Source of the DNA: an uncultured Erysipelotrichaceae bacterium
GTDB taxonomy: Bacteria > Bacillota_I > Bacilli_A > Erysipelotrichales > Erysipelotrichaceae
DNA length: 64,000 bases
Assembly (NCBI GenBank): GCA_945875435.1
Contig: CAMCKH010000003.1
Coordinates: 1-64,000 of the forward strand
Direction: 5' to 3'
The notes under the pieces were generated by a model that made no database searches, was not told the DNA's origin, and worked only from the letters and a program-made list of their open reading frames with translations. Position numbers and translations under genes: made by a program. The first letter of the stretch is position 1. Every line of letters starts with the position of its first letter. Shown here piece after piece: positions 1 through 11,607 of the stretch.

Positions 1-73
1 TTCTTAACCGCTTTTGAATGTCCGTCTTAGTTAATCCCTAATTGAACGCTCCAAAAGTGTACCTTTTTATTTT

Positions 74-3000
74 TTATACTTTTCTTCTTACTTTTTCAAG
101 TAATATCACAGCAATTCCAATTAATCCGTAAACAAACAGATTATTAATTGTCTTTTCTGTTCCAGTCTTAGGTAAAGTAGGTTTTGTAGTAGTATTTGAA
201 CTTATAGAAGTATCCGAAACACTCTTAGTCCCTTTGACTATAATGCGATTTTGACCTTGTATTTTTCTAGTGCTTATAACATTAGTAGCAATAACTTTTC
301 CTTGATAAAACACATCTTGATAAACAATTATTTCTTTTTCTGCTTCACCATTTTGCAGTATATAAGATTGATTATTTTCCATATTATTGTCATATCTTAT
401 TTCTTCTACAATAGGAAGGTCGCTTGCAACGGTTCGTGTAACGGTAGTTACATTAAGTTCTGGTTTTAAATTTGCACTAGGAACTACACTTGGAACTTCA
501 CTGTAATTTAAACGAATAACAGTAGCTGTAAGTGGTGCAAGAGTAACAGAGTTATCATTTAAAGTTACTCCTACAAGATCTTTTAATTTTTCTATTCCAG
601 CATGTTTACCATCAACTAAAACATCACCTTTTAATAGAGGTTTATAATAATCATTCAGCACGAAATTTCTTTCCTTGCTATCAGCATTTACAAATACTCC
701 GTAACGCTCCCCGTTGGTTGAAACTACTTGATAAGCAATAACTAAATCGTTATTTTCAACTCCATTTTCTCCAGGAACAGTAATTAAACTCACCATTTTA
801 TCAACTTCTTCTTTATTTTTTAAACTGAAAGCATCTGTTGATTTTCGAAGCTTTATCAATCCTTTAGTGAATAATTGAGTAGTGGTATTTTCAGGGTAAA
901 GATTAGCATTTGTAGCTTTAGTCCAATCAAACTTATTCACAGCATCTGACGAATCATAAGAATCGTGAATATAATAAGGGTAACTAAACGGAACATTGTT
1001 TTGGTCAACTAATAAATGAGATTTATTAGGAACTTTGTCACTTGTTACAACTTGGTTATAGTCAGGATGTAAAAATTGTTTAGTTCGTCCATATTCTTGG
1101 CCTGAATGAATAAATGGAGTTCCTTGAGCGGTTAATATCAATAGATTACCTAATCTTTGTCGTTTATGAATTTCACTGTAATTATTAGCTATTGATGGGT
1201 CTTTTTTAATAGATTGAGCAATTATATCAAAAAGTGTCAAATTATCGTGAGCAGCAATATACTGTATTACATCACCAGGATCATCAGCTAAGAAATTAGT
1301 TGGTTGAGCCTTAATATTGTTAAATAAATTATATATATTTCTACTTCCACCGGTAATGAATGCAGGAGTTCCTTCATTTGGATAACCTGATTTTAGTGTA
1401 TTTCTAATATCATCAGAGAAAACCGCAACAGTATCAGTTGATTTCATCCAATCTTGATCAGCTGCCTTAACTAAATCATTTTCATCTCCAGTAAAAGTTC
1501 GCCAACCTTCACCTAACATTATTATATTAGGATTTATTTTTTTAGCTTCATTAAACGCCATTTCAATCGATTCAGCATCATGATCTCCCATCATATCGAA
1601 TCGGAAACCATCAACCTTAAATTCATCAACAAGATATTTAATTGAATCTATCAATACACGACGAGACATATGGTGGGTAGTTCCTAAACGACCACCACCA
1701 AAACTAGTTTTAGCAGCTGCATCTGCTGTCATAAAATGATAGTAATTAGGCTCTAAATCTTCAAATATAAAAGTTTTAGCAGTATGATTATACACAACAT
1801 CTAAAATAACACCCATACCTTGTTTATGTATTTCATTAACAAGATTTTTAAATTCTTCAATTCGCTTAATTGGGTTTTTAGGATCGCTAGAATACATTCC
1901 AGTAAGAGCAAAATAACTTTGTGGATCATATCCCCAATTATAGTTACTATTACTTGAAGCATACTCTTCAAGACGTTTTGAATTTTCTGATTCATTTACA
2001 TAATAATAACTCATAACTGGAAGTAACTGAATATGTGTTACTCCTAAATCTTTAAGATAACTTAACTTTTCTGAAAATGCTGAAAATGTTCCAAATTGTG
2101 TTTTTAATTCATTAGCAATAGCAGAATCTGAAGTGAAATCACGAACATGTGCTTCGTAAATAATCGCATCTTCTCGTTGTTTAAAATTAGGAATATTTGC
2201 GTGTGATAAATCACTTGGACCAACTTCTTTAGGATCTACAAAAGCAGCTTTAGCAACCTTGTAAGATTTATCTTGATCTGCAAGTTCACTATTCCATTCA
2301 GCTAAAGATTTAGCATAAGGATCTAGTACTAACACAGATTCACCATTTCTTGTTATTTTGTAATGATAGTAATAACCACGATAATCACTAATTCCAAGAT
2401 TAGACTGATCGGTGAGTTTTAAATCCCATTGACCCTTGTCCCCTTTAATCATTTCAAGTTCACCCACAACTCTATTTTGATCATCTTTATCATAAATAAC
2501 TACATCAACTCTATCTGCACTTGGCGACCAGATTGTCATGTCAACCACAGATCCTTCTTGACTGATACGTGATCCAAGTTCACCATCATAAGCAAATAAT
2601 TTATCTTTTAACTTCCAGTGAATATTTGTTTTAAATGAATCTTCTCCATATTTTAGTACATAAAATGAATTTTCATAATTAAAATCACCAAAAATTTTAA
2701 CTTTGTTGTTTACACTATCTAATTCAATATCTCTAATATCAATTCTTGCACCATTTTTATCAGTAACTGATAGTTTATTTAAAATACTTTCCTTACTAGC
2801 TCCATCAAGAGTGGTAAAAGTTGCCTCTAAGTAAGATAAATCGATATGTTCAACACCTTTAGCACGAATATGGTTTACAAAATATGGATTAGTATAAATA
2901 GTAGGATCATCGTCTTTTAAGAAAATTTGAGTTTGATTTTTTAATTCTTTAAATACATAATCTTTGGCTTGAATTTTTGCATCATCTCCTTGTTTAGTTT

Positions 3001-6000
3001 CATCTAACAGAAGGAAACCAATATATTCTGGTAACTCATTTAATTTAACATCGATATAAGTTCCATACTCTCCCATTTTTTCAAAATCAATACCATCAGG
3101 GAAATTAGTTAAATTAACATCTTTAACATCACCCCAAACCCAAAGACCTTTATTAGCATAATTATTATCACTTCTAAAGTAATTAATACGAATATATCCG
3201 GGTTTTAACGGTTCATAAAGATTTATATTGTAATTTTCATCAAGCCATATTTCGTTCATTTTTTTACTAATGCGTTCTACATTTTTATCATCTGTCAAAT
3301 TTGAACTATTATTTATATTATTAATTAAGAAACTAATTTTATCAGCATTTTCATCTTTCATTTTAATATCTAAATAATATCCATAATCATCTTTTTTAGC
3401 ATCGGTAAATCGTGTAGCCCCAACAGGCCAACTGCCTACTTTTTCAGATGGTGTTTCTACATCATTCCAAATCCAAAGACCAAGACTGTTGATGTCATCT
3501 GATGGTAATTTTTTAAAATGAATGCGGAAATATCCTGATTCAATCGGATCATCTTTGATTTCAGGAAGATTAACTCCTGTAATATCTCCGTTTTGTGCTT
3601 TAAGAAGCATGGTTCCACCTTGACTGATTGTAGGAAGATTTGTTTCAACTACCCATTTACCTTCTTTTTCAACAGCATTATAAGTTTTATTTGTATAAAA
3701 ATCTGTTAAAACCACATCTTTGTTTGATACTTCAATAGCTATCTGTTTTTCTTCTTTGTTGGTTGAAAACACAAGATATGCATTTTCACCTCCATAACTT
3801 CGTTTTGCTAGATAAAATTTTTGATTATCATTTGCAGCTATAGTTTCAATATCACCACGAGAAAGTATTAATGAATTACTATTACGGAAGGCTAGTAATT
3901 TTTGATAGTGATTTAAAATATCACTATTATTCACTCTATCCCAATCAAAATCATAACGATTACTATAGATAGGCCAATTATTTTCACCAGACTGTCCTAA
4001 CTCTTCACCATAATAAATTACTGGACTACCTTTTGCAGTAAGTAAAAGACTTGCAGCTAATTTCAATTTATCTAAATTAGCATTATCATCAGCACCACCA
4101 ATACTATATAAAAATCCGTTTTCATCATGGCTTCCTAAAAATTGACCCAATGAAAATGCACTGTTTAAAGCATCGTTTCTATCTTTCATTTCTCTTGAAA
4201 CTGTTTCAAGCTCATTGTTAATTAAACGTTTCGCAATATCTTTGAAACCAAAATCAAGCAAGCTATCCATAGTTCCAATACCTAAATCTCCTTTGGTATC
4301 TTTATAATTAGCACCCCAAGTTTCTCCGATTAAATGAAAATCAGGATCTTTAGCTACTAATTCATTTTTAAAATGTTGCCAAGTTGTGTCATCAACATGT
4401 TTAACAGTATCTACTCGGAAAGCATAGATTGAATTTCCCTTAGCAGTTTTAGAACGATCAATCCATGAACTTTGCCATTCAACTAATTTGTTACGAACTT
4501 GAGCATTTTCGGTTTTAAAATCAGGAAGTCCTGATAAAGAACCTAATTGATCATCATTAACCAAACCTTCCTCTTTACTTCTAACCATATCTGAAAATTT
4601 AGCTTCAGTTCCGTAACCAGAATGATTTAACACAACATCCACAATAATATTTATTCCTTTTTCTGCAGCTTTATCAATAAGTTCATGAAAATCATCTAAA
4701 GTTCCTAAATATTGATTTATATTTTCAAAATCAGATGCCCAATAACCATGATATGCATAATATTCGCCATTAGTATTATTTCCAAAATCATCTGTTACAT
4801 TTTCAACAATAGGAGTCAACCAAATCGCATCTACACCTAATCTTTCTAAATAATCTAGTTTTGCGGTAACTCCTTTAAAATCTCCACCACGATACAGTCC
4901 TCTAGGATTAATTGGGTTTTCTTTTGCGATTTTATCATTACTTTTATCTCCGTTATAAAAACGATCAGTAACCATAAAATAGATAACTTGTTCATCCCAA
5001 TCTTTTTCACCATCTTTTTTTAGACGTTCTGTAATATTGGCTTTTAATATGGTTTCGTAATAATTATTTTCAGCATCATAAACTTTTACCGGAAGATCAT
5101 ATTCTCCAGGTAAAATGTTTGATGTAGCTTTGATAGTAACACGATTAAGCTCTGGAGAAATTGGAATAATTCCCCCTCCAATTGCACTAGTGTCTATTTC
5201 CATCTTATTGATTTTAACATTATTAGGATTATCAACATTAACCGTTACTAATCCACTTTCATTATAATTAAAAGGTGATTTTAAACTAGCAGTAACAATA
5301 ATATTTTTTGTTCCTGGAGTTTCATTCTTTTCAGGTTTTACTTTTCCATCAAAATATGGATTAGTATAAATTTTAGTTTCATCATTCAGCATAAAAATAT
5401 TGCTATGAATATTACGCTCTGAAAATGATAGATTAATCGTTTTATTACCAGGCGAATCTGGATCGCTTTGATTTACTAATAAAAAATTTAAATTTGAATT
5501 TAGTCCTTGAGAAAGTGGAACATCCACATAAGCACCGTATTTCCCAACCTTAAAATCAATAGCATCATTAGGCCATTGAGTGCCATCACTAGGATCGCTA
5601 GTATCACCCCAAGTCCATACACCCCAATTTTCATAATTATTATCATCACGCTTATAATTGATTCTTAAAACATTAGGATCTTTTAAAGGCTCATAATGAT
5701 ATGTGGTGTTATTCAAAATCCAAACTTCATTTTGTTCAGGAAACATTAATCTGATACTTTGGTCTTGTTCAGTAACTTTTTGACCATCTCTAAGCAATAA
5801 ATAATTAATATCAGCAGGGCTACTAGATTTTTTAATATCTATATAGTATCCATAATCATCTTTTTTATCATTACTAAATTTTGTAGCTCCATCAGGCCAA
5901 TTACCTACTTTTTCTGAAGGTGTTTCTACACCACCCCAAATCCATAGTCCATAACTTTCAGGATTATTTGGATCAATATTTTCAAAATGTAATCTAACAC

Positions 6001-6187
6001 TACCTTCTTCTATTTGATTTTGAGAAGTGTTTGTTGAAACAGAATTATTATTTTCTTGTGCATAAACTATATTTCCTATACCATTTAAAAAAATAGTTAA
6101 AACAAGTCCAATAATAAATATATTGATATTTAGTTTTTTTCCAATACCAAAATCTGTTTTAAACTTATAAATAGAATTTTTTTTCAT
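74..6187 (-). CDS. pulA: Cell-wall anchored amylopullulanase with two GH13 catalytic domains
   Basis: The 2037-residue secreted enzyme is predicted to cleave alpha-1,4 and alpha-1,6 bonds of starch, glycogen or pullulan at the cell surface. It has an N-terminal signal peptide (about 1-44), two pullulanase-associated (CBM41-like) beta domains (about 64-275), then an alpha-amylase type GH13 domain with DVVLNHSG (about 520), FRVDTVKHV (about 593), GETWG (about 621) and GSHDENG (about 686). A second pair of starch-binding domains (about 885-1090) and a type I pullulanase domain follow, with YNWGYDP (about 1417), DVVYNH, DGFRFDMMGDHD (about 1528), LGEGWR (about 1558) and AAHDNLT (about 1647). The C-terminus is LPKTG (about 2001), a hydrophobic helix and a basic tail, a sortase substrate. 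The two halves look like a duplicated binding-plus-catalytic module. The start has GGAGGAAG upstream. Full catalytic sets are visible in both GH13 domains. The enzyme would supply maltodextrins to the cell. Confidence 0.93.
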   Translation of the reverse strand: MKKNSIYKFKTDFGIGKKLNINIFIIGLVLTIFLNGIGNIVYAQENNNSVSTNTSQNQIEEGSVRLHFENIDPNNPESYGLWIWGGVETPSEKVGNWPDGATKFSNDKKDDYGYYIDIKKSSSPADINYLLLRDGQKVTEQDQSIRLMFPEQNEVWILNNTTYHYEPLKDPNVLRINYKRDDNNYENWGVWTWGDTSDPSDGTQWPNDAIDFKVGKYGAYVDVPLSQGLNSNLNFLLVNQSDPDSPGNKTINLSFSERNIHSNIFMLNDETKIYTNPYFDGKVKPEKNETPGTKNIIVTASLKSPFNYNESGLVTVNVDNPNNVKINKMEIDTSAIGGGIIPISPELNRVTIKATSNILPGEYDLPVKVYDAENNYYETILKANITERLKKDGEKDWDEQVIYFMVTDRFYNGDKSNDKIAKENPINPRGLYRGGDFKGVTAKLDYLERLGVDAIWLTPIVENVTDDFGNNTNGEYYAYHGYWASDFENINQYLGTLDDFHELIDKAAEKGINIIVDVVLNHSGYGTEAKFSDMVRSKEEGLVNDDQLGSLSGLPDFKTENAQVRNKLVEWQSSWIDRSKTAKGNSIYAFRVDTVKHVDDTTWQHFKNELVAKDPDFHLIGETWGANYKDTKGDLGIGTMDSLLDFGFKDIAKRLINNELETVSREMKDRNDALNSAFSLGQFLGSHDENGFLYSIGGADDNANLDKLKLAASLLLTAKGSPVIYYGEELGQSGENNWPIYSNRYDFDWDRVNNSDILNHYQKLLAFRNSNSLILSRGDIETIAANDNQKFYLAKRSYGGENAYLVFSTNKEEKQIAIEVSNKDVVLTDFYTNKTYNAVEKEGKWVVETNLPTISQGGTMLLKAQNGDITGVNLPEIKDDPIESGYFRIHFKKLPSDDINSLGLWIWNDVETPSEKVGSWPVGATRFTDAKKDDYGYYLDIKMKDENADKISFLINNINNSSNLTDDKNVERISKKMNEIWLDENYNINLYEPLKPGYIRINYFRSDNNYANKGLWVWGDVKDVNLTNFPDGIDFEKMGEYGTYIDVKLNELPEYIGFLLLDETKQGDDAKIQAKDYVFKELKNQTQIFLKDDDPTIYTNPYFVNHIRAKGVEHIDLSYLEATFTTLDGASKESILNKLSVTDKNGARIDIRDIELDSVNNKVKIFGDFNYENSFYVLKYGEDSFKTNIHWKLKDKLFAYDGELGSRISQEGSVVDMTIWSPSADRVDVVIYDKDDQNRVVGELEMIKGDKGQWDLKLTDQSNLGISDYRGYYYHYKITRNGESVLVLDPYAKSLAEWNSELADQDKSYKVAKAAFVDPKEVGPSDLSHANIPNFKQREDAIIYEAHVRDFTSDSAIANELKTQFGTFSAFSEKLSYLKDLGVTHIQLLPVMSYYYVNESENSKRLEEYASSNSNYNWGYDPQSYFALTGMYSSDPKNPIKRIEEFKNLVNEIHKQGMGVILDVVYNHTAKTFIFEDLEPNYYHFMTADAAAKTSFGGGRLGTTHHMSRRVLIDSIKYLVDEFKVDGFRFDMMGDHDAESIEMAFNEAKKINPNIIMLGEGWRTFTGDENDLVKAADQDWMKSTDTVAVFSDDIRNTLKSGYPNEGTPAFITGGSRNIYNLFNNIKAQPTNFLADDPGDVIQYIAAHDNLTLFDIIAQSIKKDPSIANNYSEIHKRQRLGNLLILTAQGTPFIHSGQEYGRTKQFLHPDYNQVVTSDKVPNKSHLLVDQNNVPFSYPYYIHDSYDSSDAVNKFDWTKATNANLYPENTTTQLFTKGLIKLRKSTDAFSLKNKEEVDKMVSLITVPGENGVENNDLVIAYQVVSTNGERYGVFVNADSKERNFVLNDYYKPLLKGDVLVDGKHAGIEKLKDLVGVTLNDNSVTLAPLTATVIRLNYSEVPSVVPSANLKPELNVTTVTRTVASDLPIVEEIRYDNNMENNQSYILQNGEAEKEIIVYQDVFYQGKVIATNVISTRKIQGQNRIIVKGTKSVSDTSISSNTTTKPTLPKTGTEKTINNLFVYGLIGIAVILLEKVRRKV

Positions 6188-6199
6188 CTCTTCCTCCGC

Positions 6200-6213
6200 G
6201 TAAAACGTTTTCT
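6200..6213 (-). promoter_or_regulatory. cre-like site between pulA promoter and start
   Basis: AGAAAACGTTTTAC on the minus strand matches the CcpA consensus TGNAANCGNWNNCW at 12 of 14 positions and has a perfect AAAACGTTTT core. It lies just downstream of a candidate -10 (TATATT at 6215-6220) and just upstream of the ribosome binding site, a position where bound CcpA would block transcription. Confidence 0.45.
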
Positions 6214-6243
6214 TAATATAAATATATCATAAAATTTATTAAA

Positions 6244-6257
6244 TGCAAGCGTTTACC
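6244..6257 (+). promoter_or_regulatory. cre site upstream of pulA
   Basis: TGCAAGCGTTTACC fits TGNAANCGNWNNCW at 13 of 14 positions. It sits directly upstream of a candidate pulA promoter (TTTAAT, 17 bp, TATATT, read on the minus strand). It is consistent with glucose repression of the pullulanase through the CcpA encoded at 15787-16788. Confidence 0.6.
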
Positions 6258-6281
6258 TGAATATTAATAATTTAATATAAA

Positions 6282-6305
6282 AAGTTGCTTATAAGCAACT
6301 TCTAA
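6282..6305 (-). terminator. Rho-independent terminator of the small membrane protein gene
   Basis: On the minus strand a perfect AAGTTGCTT / AAGCAACTT stem is followed by TTTTATATT, just after the stop of the gene at 6312-6743. The T-run lies on the pulA-distal side, so it ends transcription from that gene before the pulA promoter. Confidence 0.75.
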
Positions 6306-6311
6306 AATATT

Positions 6312-7907
<1,596 letters not shown>

Positions 7908-7908
<1 letters not shown>

Positions 7909-8927
7909 TGAAATTAAATGAATATTATTTTGATTTACCAGATGATTTAATAGCACAAACTCCTTCACTTAAAAGAGATGAATCAAGATTAATGGTTTTA
8001 AATAGAAAAGATAAAACAATTAAACACCATTATTTTTATGAAATTATTGATTATCTACAAGAAGGAGATGTCTTAGTAAGAAATGTTTCTAAAGTAATTC
8101 CTGCTAGAATTTTTGGAATTAAAGAAGAAACTAATGCTAAGGTGGAACTTTTAATTTTAAAAGAAGAAAACAATCTTTTTGAATGTTTATGTGGTAATGC
8201 TAGGGTTATAAAAATAGGTACCACTATTAATTTTAATAATAAATTAAAAGCTATTTGTGTTGAGGTTAAAGAAGAAGGGATTAGAGTTTTTAACTTTATC
8301 TATCAAGGAATACTGCTTGAAATTTTAGAAGAAATCGGAAGTTTACCCTTACCTCCATATATTAAAACCGAATTAAATGATAAAAATAGATACCAAAACA
8401 TCTATGCCGTAAATAACGGAAGTGCTGCATGTCCAACCGCAGGTTTACACTTTAGCGAAGAATTAATTGATAAAATTAAAAATAAAGGCATCAAAATAGT
8501 AGATATCACCCTTCACGTTGGTCTTGGTACTTTTAAGCCAGTAAAAGAAGAAAATATTGAAAATCATAAAATGCATTATGAACATTATTATATGAGCAAA
8601 GAAAGTGCTGATACTTTAAATAAAGCAAAAAAAGAAGGAAAAAGAATTATAGCAGTAGGAACCACAACCACAAGAACTTTAGAAACAATTATAAATGAAT
8701 ATGGAGAATTTAAGGCCTGTGAAGGAAATACTAATATTTTTATTTATCCACCATATCAATTTAAAGCTATTGATGGTCAAATCACAAATTTTCACCTTCC
8801 TAAATCAACACTGTTGATGATGATTAGTGCTTTTTATAGCAAGGAAGAGATTTTAAACGCTTATAATGAGGCGATAAAAGAAAAATATCGTTTCTTCTCA
8901 TTTGGAGATTCAATGTTTATAATTTAA
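7908..8927 (+). CDS. queA: S-adenosylmethionine:tRNA ribosyltransferase-isomerase
   Basis: QueA transfers and isomerises the ribosyl moiety of SAM onto preQ1 in tRNA to give epoxyqueuosine. The 339-residue protein has the family signatures YYFDLPDDLIAQTP at the N-terminus, AACPTAGLHF, HVGLGTFKPV, HYEHYYM, AVGTTTTRTLE and the terminal NFHLPKSTLLMMISAF ... FFSFGDSMFI block. It overlaps the tgt stop by one base (TAATG), which suggests translational coupling. A hairpin right after the stop ends the unit. Confidence 0.95.
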
Positions 8928-8928
8928 A

Positions 8929-8952
8929 AAAGTATACCAATCGGTATACTTT
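8929..8952. terminator. Bidirectional terminator between queA and trxA
   Basis: A ten-base perfect stem AAAGTATACC / GGTATACTTT with a four-base loop is flanked by A-runs on the left and T-rich sequence on the right. It can end queA on the plus strand and the trxA operon on the minus strand, and it overlaps the trxA stop. Confidence 0.8.
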
Positions 8953-9262
8953 ATTTTGTATTTTCAACTAAAAAATCAGTTAATCTTTCAGCATTCATAA
9001 ATCCTGAAAAATGAGCTACTTGTTTGCCATCTTTCAATAAGAATACTGAAGGAATTGATGAAACACCGTATTCAGCAGCTAATTCACCCTCTTCTTCAAC
9101 ATTAACTTTTACAATTTCAACATTTGGAAAATTTGAATCTACAGCTTCTAAAACTGGTCCAAGCATACGACAAGGATTGCACCAATCAGCAAAAAAATCT
9201 ACTAAAAGGTATCCTTCTTTTTTAACTAATTCATTTAATTCTGCTCTATTTACAATTTTCAT
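8951..9262 (-). CDS. trxA: Thioredoxin with an unusual CNPC active site
   Basis: This 103-residue single-domain thioredoxin contains VDFFADWCNPCRMLGPVLE, the cis-proline region SIPSVFLLKDGK and the terminal FSGFMNAERLTDFL helix. The active site is WCNPC where nearly all thioredoxins have WCGPC; such a change between the cysteines usually shifts redox potential. The start at 9262 is set by GGAG seven bases upstream; an earlier in-frame start overlaps the epimerase gene. It is the last gene of the MBOAT operon, 11 bases after the epimerase stop. No thioredoxin reductase is in the window. Confidence 0.9.
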   Translation of the reverse strand: MKIVNRAELNELVKKEGYLLVDFFADWCNPCRMLGPVLEAVDSNFPNVEIVKVNVEEEGELAAEYGVSSIPSVFLLKDGKQVAHFSGFMNAERLTDFLVENTK

Positions 9263-9273
9263 TTTAAACTCCT

Positions 9274-10071
9274 TTATAATAGCCAATAATAATCTATTTT
9301 AAATTCTTCATTTGGCTTCAATATAATTATATCATCAATTTTAATAAATTCACCACTAACGCACTGATTAGCTTTTGAAAGCCAAGGTTCAATACAAATA
9401 AATGGAGAATTTGGTTTACTCCAAATAGCTAAAATTTTAAAACCTTTGGTTGAAATTTTTAGTTTTTTGGTGCCATTAAAAAGAGTAACATAATTTGATT
9501 TTAAATTTTCAAATATTAAAGTATTATATTTTTCAAAATACTTACTATCTACAACCATTTTTTTATCAATAATAACACCGTATTCATCATTTTCAACTTT
9601 TTCAAATTCAATAACACAATTTTCTAGTCTATCTATTTTAAATGCTGGATGAAGTCCGAAAGCAAAAGGCATATCATCACTATCTAAATTTAAAATTTGA
9701 TAAGAAATATTTAGTTTTGTATTTTCTAAAGTATAAGTTACATATATTTCAAATTCATAAGGATAAAGTAATAAACTTTCTTTATTTGATTTATATTTAA
9801 AAGTTATACACTTATTAGTTTGAGATACAAACTCAAATAGCTCACTTCTAAGAATTCCGTGGTTTTTTTGAACATATTCTTTATTTTTAAAAATTAAAGG
9901 TTTATATGTTCCAATTTGCGGAAAAAGGATTGGGTTTTTACCAGCCCAAAACTTAGGATCTGCATTGTGTATATATTCTTGTTTATTATTTTTATCATAA
10001 AAAGAAACAACTTCACAACCCTTTAAATCAAACTCTACATAAACAAACTTATTTTCTAAAAAATATTTCAT
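9274..10071 (-). CDS. Aldose 1-epimerase family protein (LacX-like)
   Basis: This 265-residue protein belongs to the short LacX/YeaD-like branch of the aldose 1-epimerase superfamily. It shows the conserved runs FWAGKNPILFPQIG, NHGILRSELFE (first catalytic histidine region) and MPFAFGLHPAFKI (second histidine region), and a late ICIEPW. It probably interconverts anomers of a free or linked sugar. It is shorter than GalM (about 340 residues). The start overlaps the stop of the flippase gene in an ATGA arrangement, so it is co-translated with a cell-envelope export operon; its sugar substrate may belong to that pathway. The exact substrate cannot be read from the sequence. Confidence 0.8.
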   Translation of the reverse strand: MKYFLENKFVYVEFDLKGCEVVSFYDKNNKQEYIHNADPKFWAGKNPILFPQIGTYKPLIFKNKEYVQKNHGILRSELFEFVSQTNKCITFKYKSNKESLLLYPYEFEIYVTYTLENTKLNISYQILNLDSDDMPFAFGLHPAFKIDRLENCVIEFEKVENDEYGVIIDKKMVVDSKYFEKYNTLIFENLKSNYVTLFNGTKKLKISTKGFKILAIWSKPNSPFICIEPWLSKANQCVSGEFIKIDDIIILKPNEEFKIDYYWLL

Positions 10072-11585
10072 TTAATCAAAAACCTTTCAATAAAATATCT
10101 AAATTCATCTTTTTTAATGAACAAAATCAACCCTAAACCAAAAATTATAGTTAAAATAAATCCTTTAAAAACAAATTCAAATATATTTGAAGCCATATTA
10201 TTAAATACAAAATTAATCACTAAAACTTGCACAAATATTATTAATAAATATACAAGTAATTTTTTATAAGTACTTATCATTGATATTTTAAACATTTTAT
10301 TTAAAATCAAAATATCACCCAAAAGTTTAATTGTATTCGCAATAAGAGTTGATAAAATTACACCAGTAATTCCTAATATTTTAGTTAATAAAATTCCTAA
10401 AATTATACTCACTATCAACATTACAATTGAATAAAATGTTTGGTGATAAACCTTCCCTTTTGCAGTTATAAAAATTCCATAAGGTTGAAAAAAAATAGTT
10501 GATGTTAGGTTCAAGGTTATGGTTAAAAGAAAATAATTATGAAGCACATATTTTGTTCCATAAACCAAACTTATAAAATCATTAGTAAGTCCAAAAAGGT
10601 AGACAGTACAAAAGCTGCCTATTAAAAAACATAAAAAATTAAGTCTTTGAAGTAATATTGCAAGGTTTTGTTCATCATTAACGTTTGAATCATTAATAAA
10701 ATTAGAAACACTAGCACTTATTGAATTAAAAACACCTATCGAAAGACTTGTGATCGCAACAACTATGTTAGTATAGTTACTCATTATACCAACATCATTA
10801 GTTCCATCTATCCCCAAGATATTAGTAATAATAATATTATCTTTATAAGTAAAAATAATAGTAACAATAATCACTACTAAATTTTTTAAAGCATAGTCAA
10901 CTATTTCTTTCTTCTTAACCTTAACAAGTTCATTATCAACATTTTTTAACGGTATTATTTGACTAGCTTTAATTTTACATAAAATAGTAGTTACAGTAGA
11001 TTGAATAATTCTTATCAAAACAAAGAATATTAAATTAGGAAATTTTGGAATCAAAATTACTTTTAATATAAAAAACACTGTAATAACAACAAGACTAGTT
11101 TTATGAATATAATCTTGTTGTTGATTATAAATAATAACGCTGGTATCTCTAACATAAATTAAATATAAAAATTTATCTAATACATTCATTAGAAATATCA
11201 ATAAAACAAAACTATATTCATTAGCTTTAAAACTAATGATGCTTCCTAAAAATAATGATAACAGTAAATTTATAGCCACAAATATAATTAAAATTATCTT
11301 ATTAATATCTATAAATGATTTATAAATTGCTTTAAGTTCCTGTTCCTCTTCGCTAGCAAAAGCCTTAATCAAGTAGTAACAAGCACTAGAACCAATACCT
11401 ATTTCGCATATTTGCACAATTCCGATAATACTATTTACAATATTATCAATACCTAAATAATAAACATCAATATGATTTAAAAATATTTTTCTGACTAAGA
11501 TATTGACTATAATACTTACGATTTGATAAACAATCATCCATATAATGTTGCTTTTAGATCTATTTAAACGATTTGTGTTCACCAT
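10068..11585 (-). CDS. Polysaccharide flippase (MOP/Wzx-like)
   Basis: A 505-residue integral membrane protein with about twelve to fourteen hydrophobic helices throughout. The N-terminus (SKSNIIWMIVYQIVSIIVNILVRKIFL..LGIDNIVNSI..) and the GIGSSACYYLI segment are typical of Wzx-like O-antigen/teichoic acid transporters of the MOP superfamily, which flip undecaprenyl-linked glycans. It is third in an operon with an MBOAT acyltransferase and its SGNH partner, so an acylated surface glycan is likely. No glycosyltransferase lies beside it. No clear Shine-Dalgarno site precedes the ATG. Specificity is unknown. Confidence 0.8.
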   Translation of the reverse strand: MVNTNRLNRSKSNIIWMIVYQIVSIIVNILVRKIFLNHIDVYYLGIDNIVNSIIGIVQICEIGIGSSACYYLIKAFASEEEQELKAIYKSFIDINKIILIIFVAINLLLSLFLGSIISFKANEYSFVLLIFLMNVLDKFLYLIYVRDTSVIIYNQQQDYIHKTSLVVITVFFILKVILIPKFPNLIFFVLIRIIQSTVTTILCKIKASQIIPLKNVDNELVKVKKKEIVDYALKNLVVIIVTIIFTYKDNIIITNILGIDGTNDVGIMSNYTNIVVAITSLSIGVFNSISASVSNFINDSNVNDEQNLAILLQRLNFLCFLIGSFCTVYLFGLTNDFISLVYGTKYVLHNYFLLTITLNLTSTIFFQPYGIFITAKGKVYHQTFYSIVMLIVSIILGILLTKILGITGVILSTLIANTIKLLGDILILNKMFKISMISTYKKLLVYLLIIFVQVLVINFVFNNMASNIFEFVFKGFILTIIFGLGLILFIKKDEFRYFIERFLIK

Positions 11586-11607
11586 ATTATTTTAACTTAT
11601 TTTAAAA

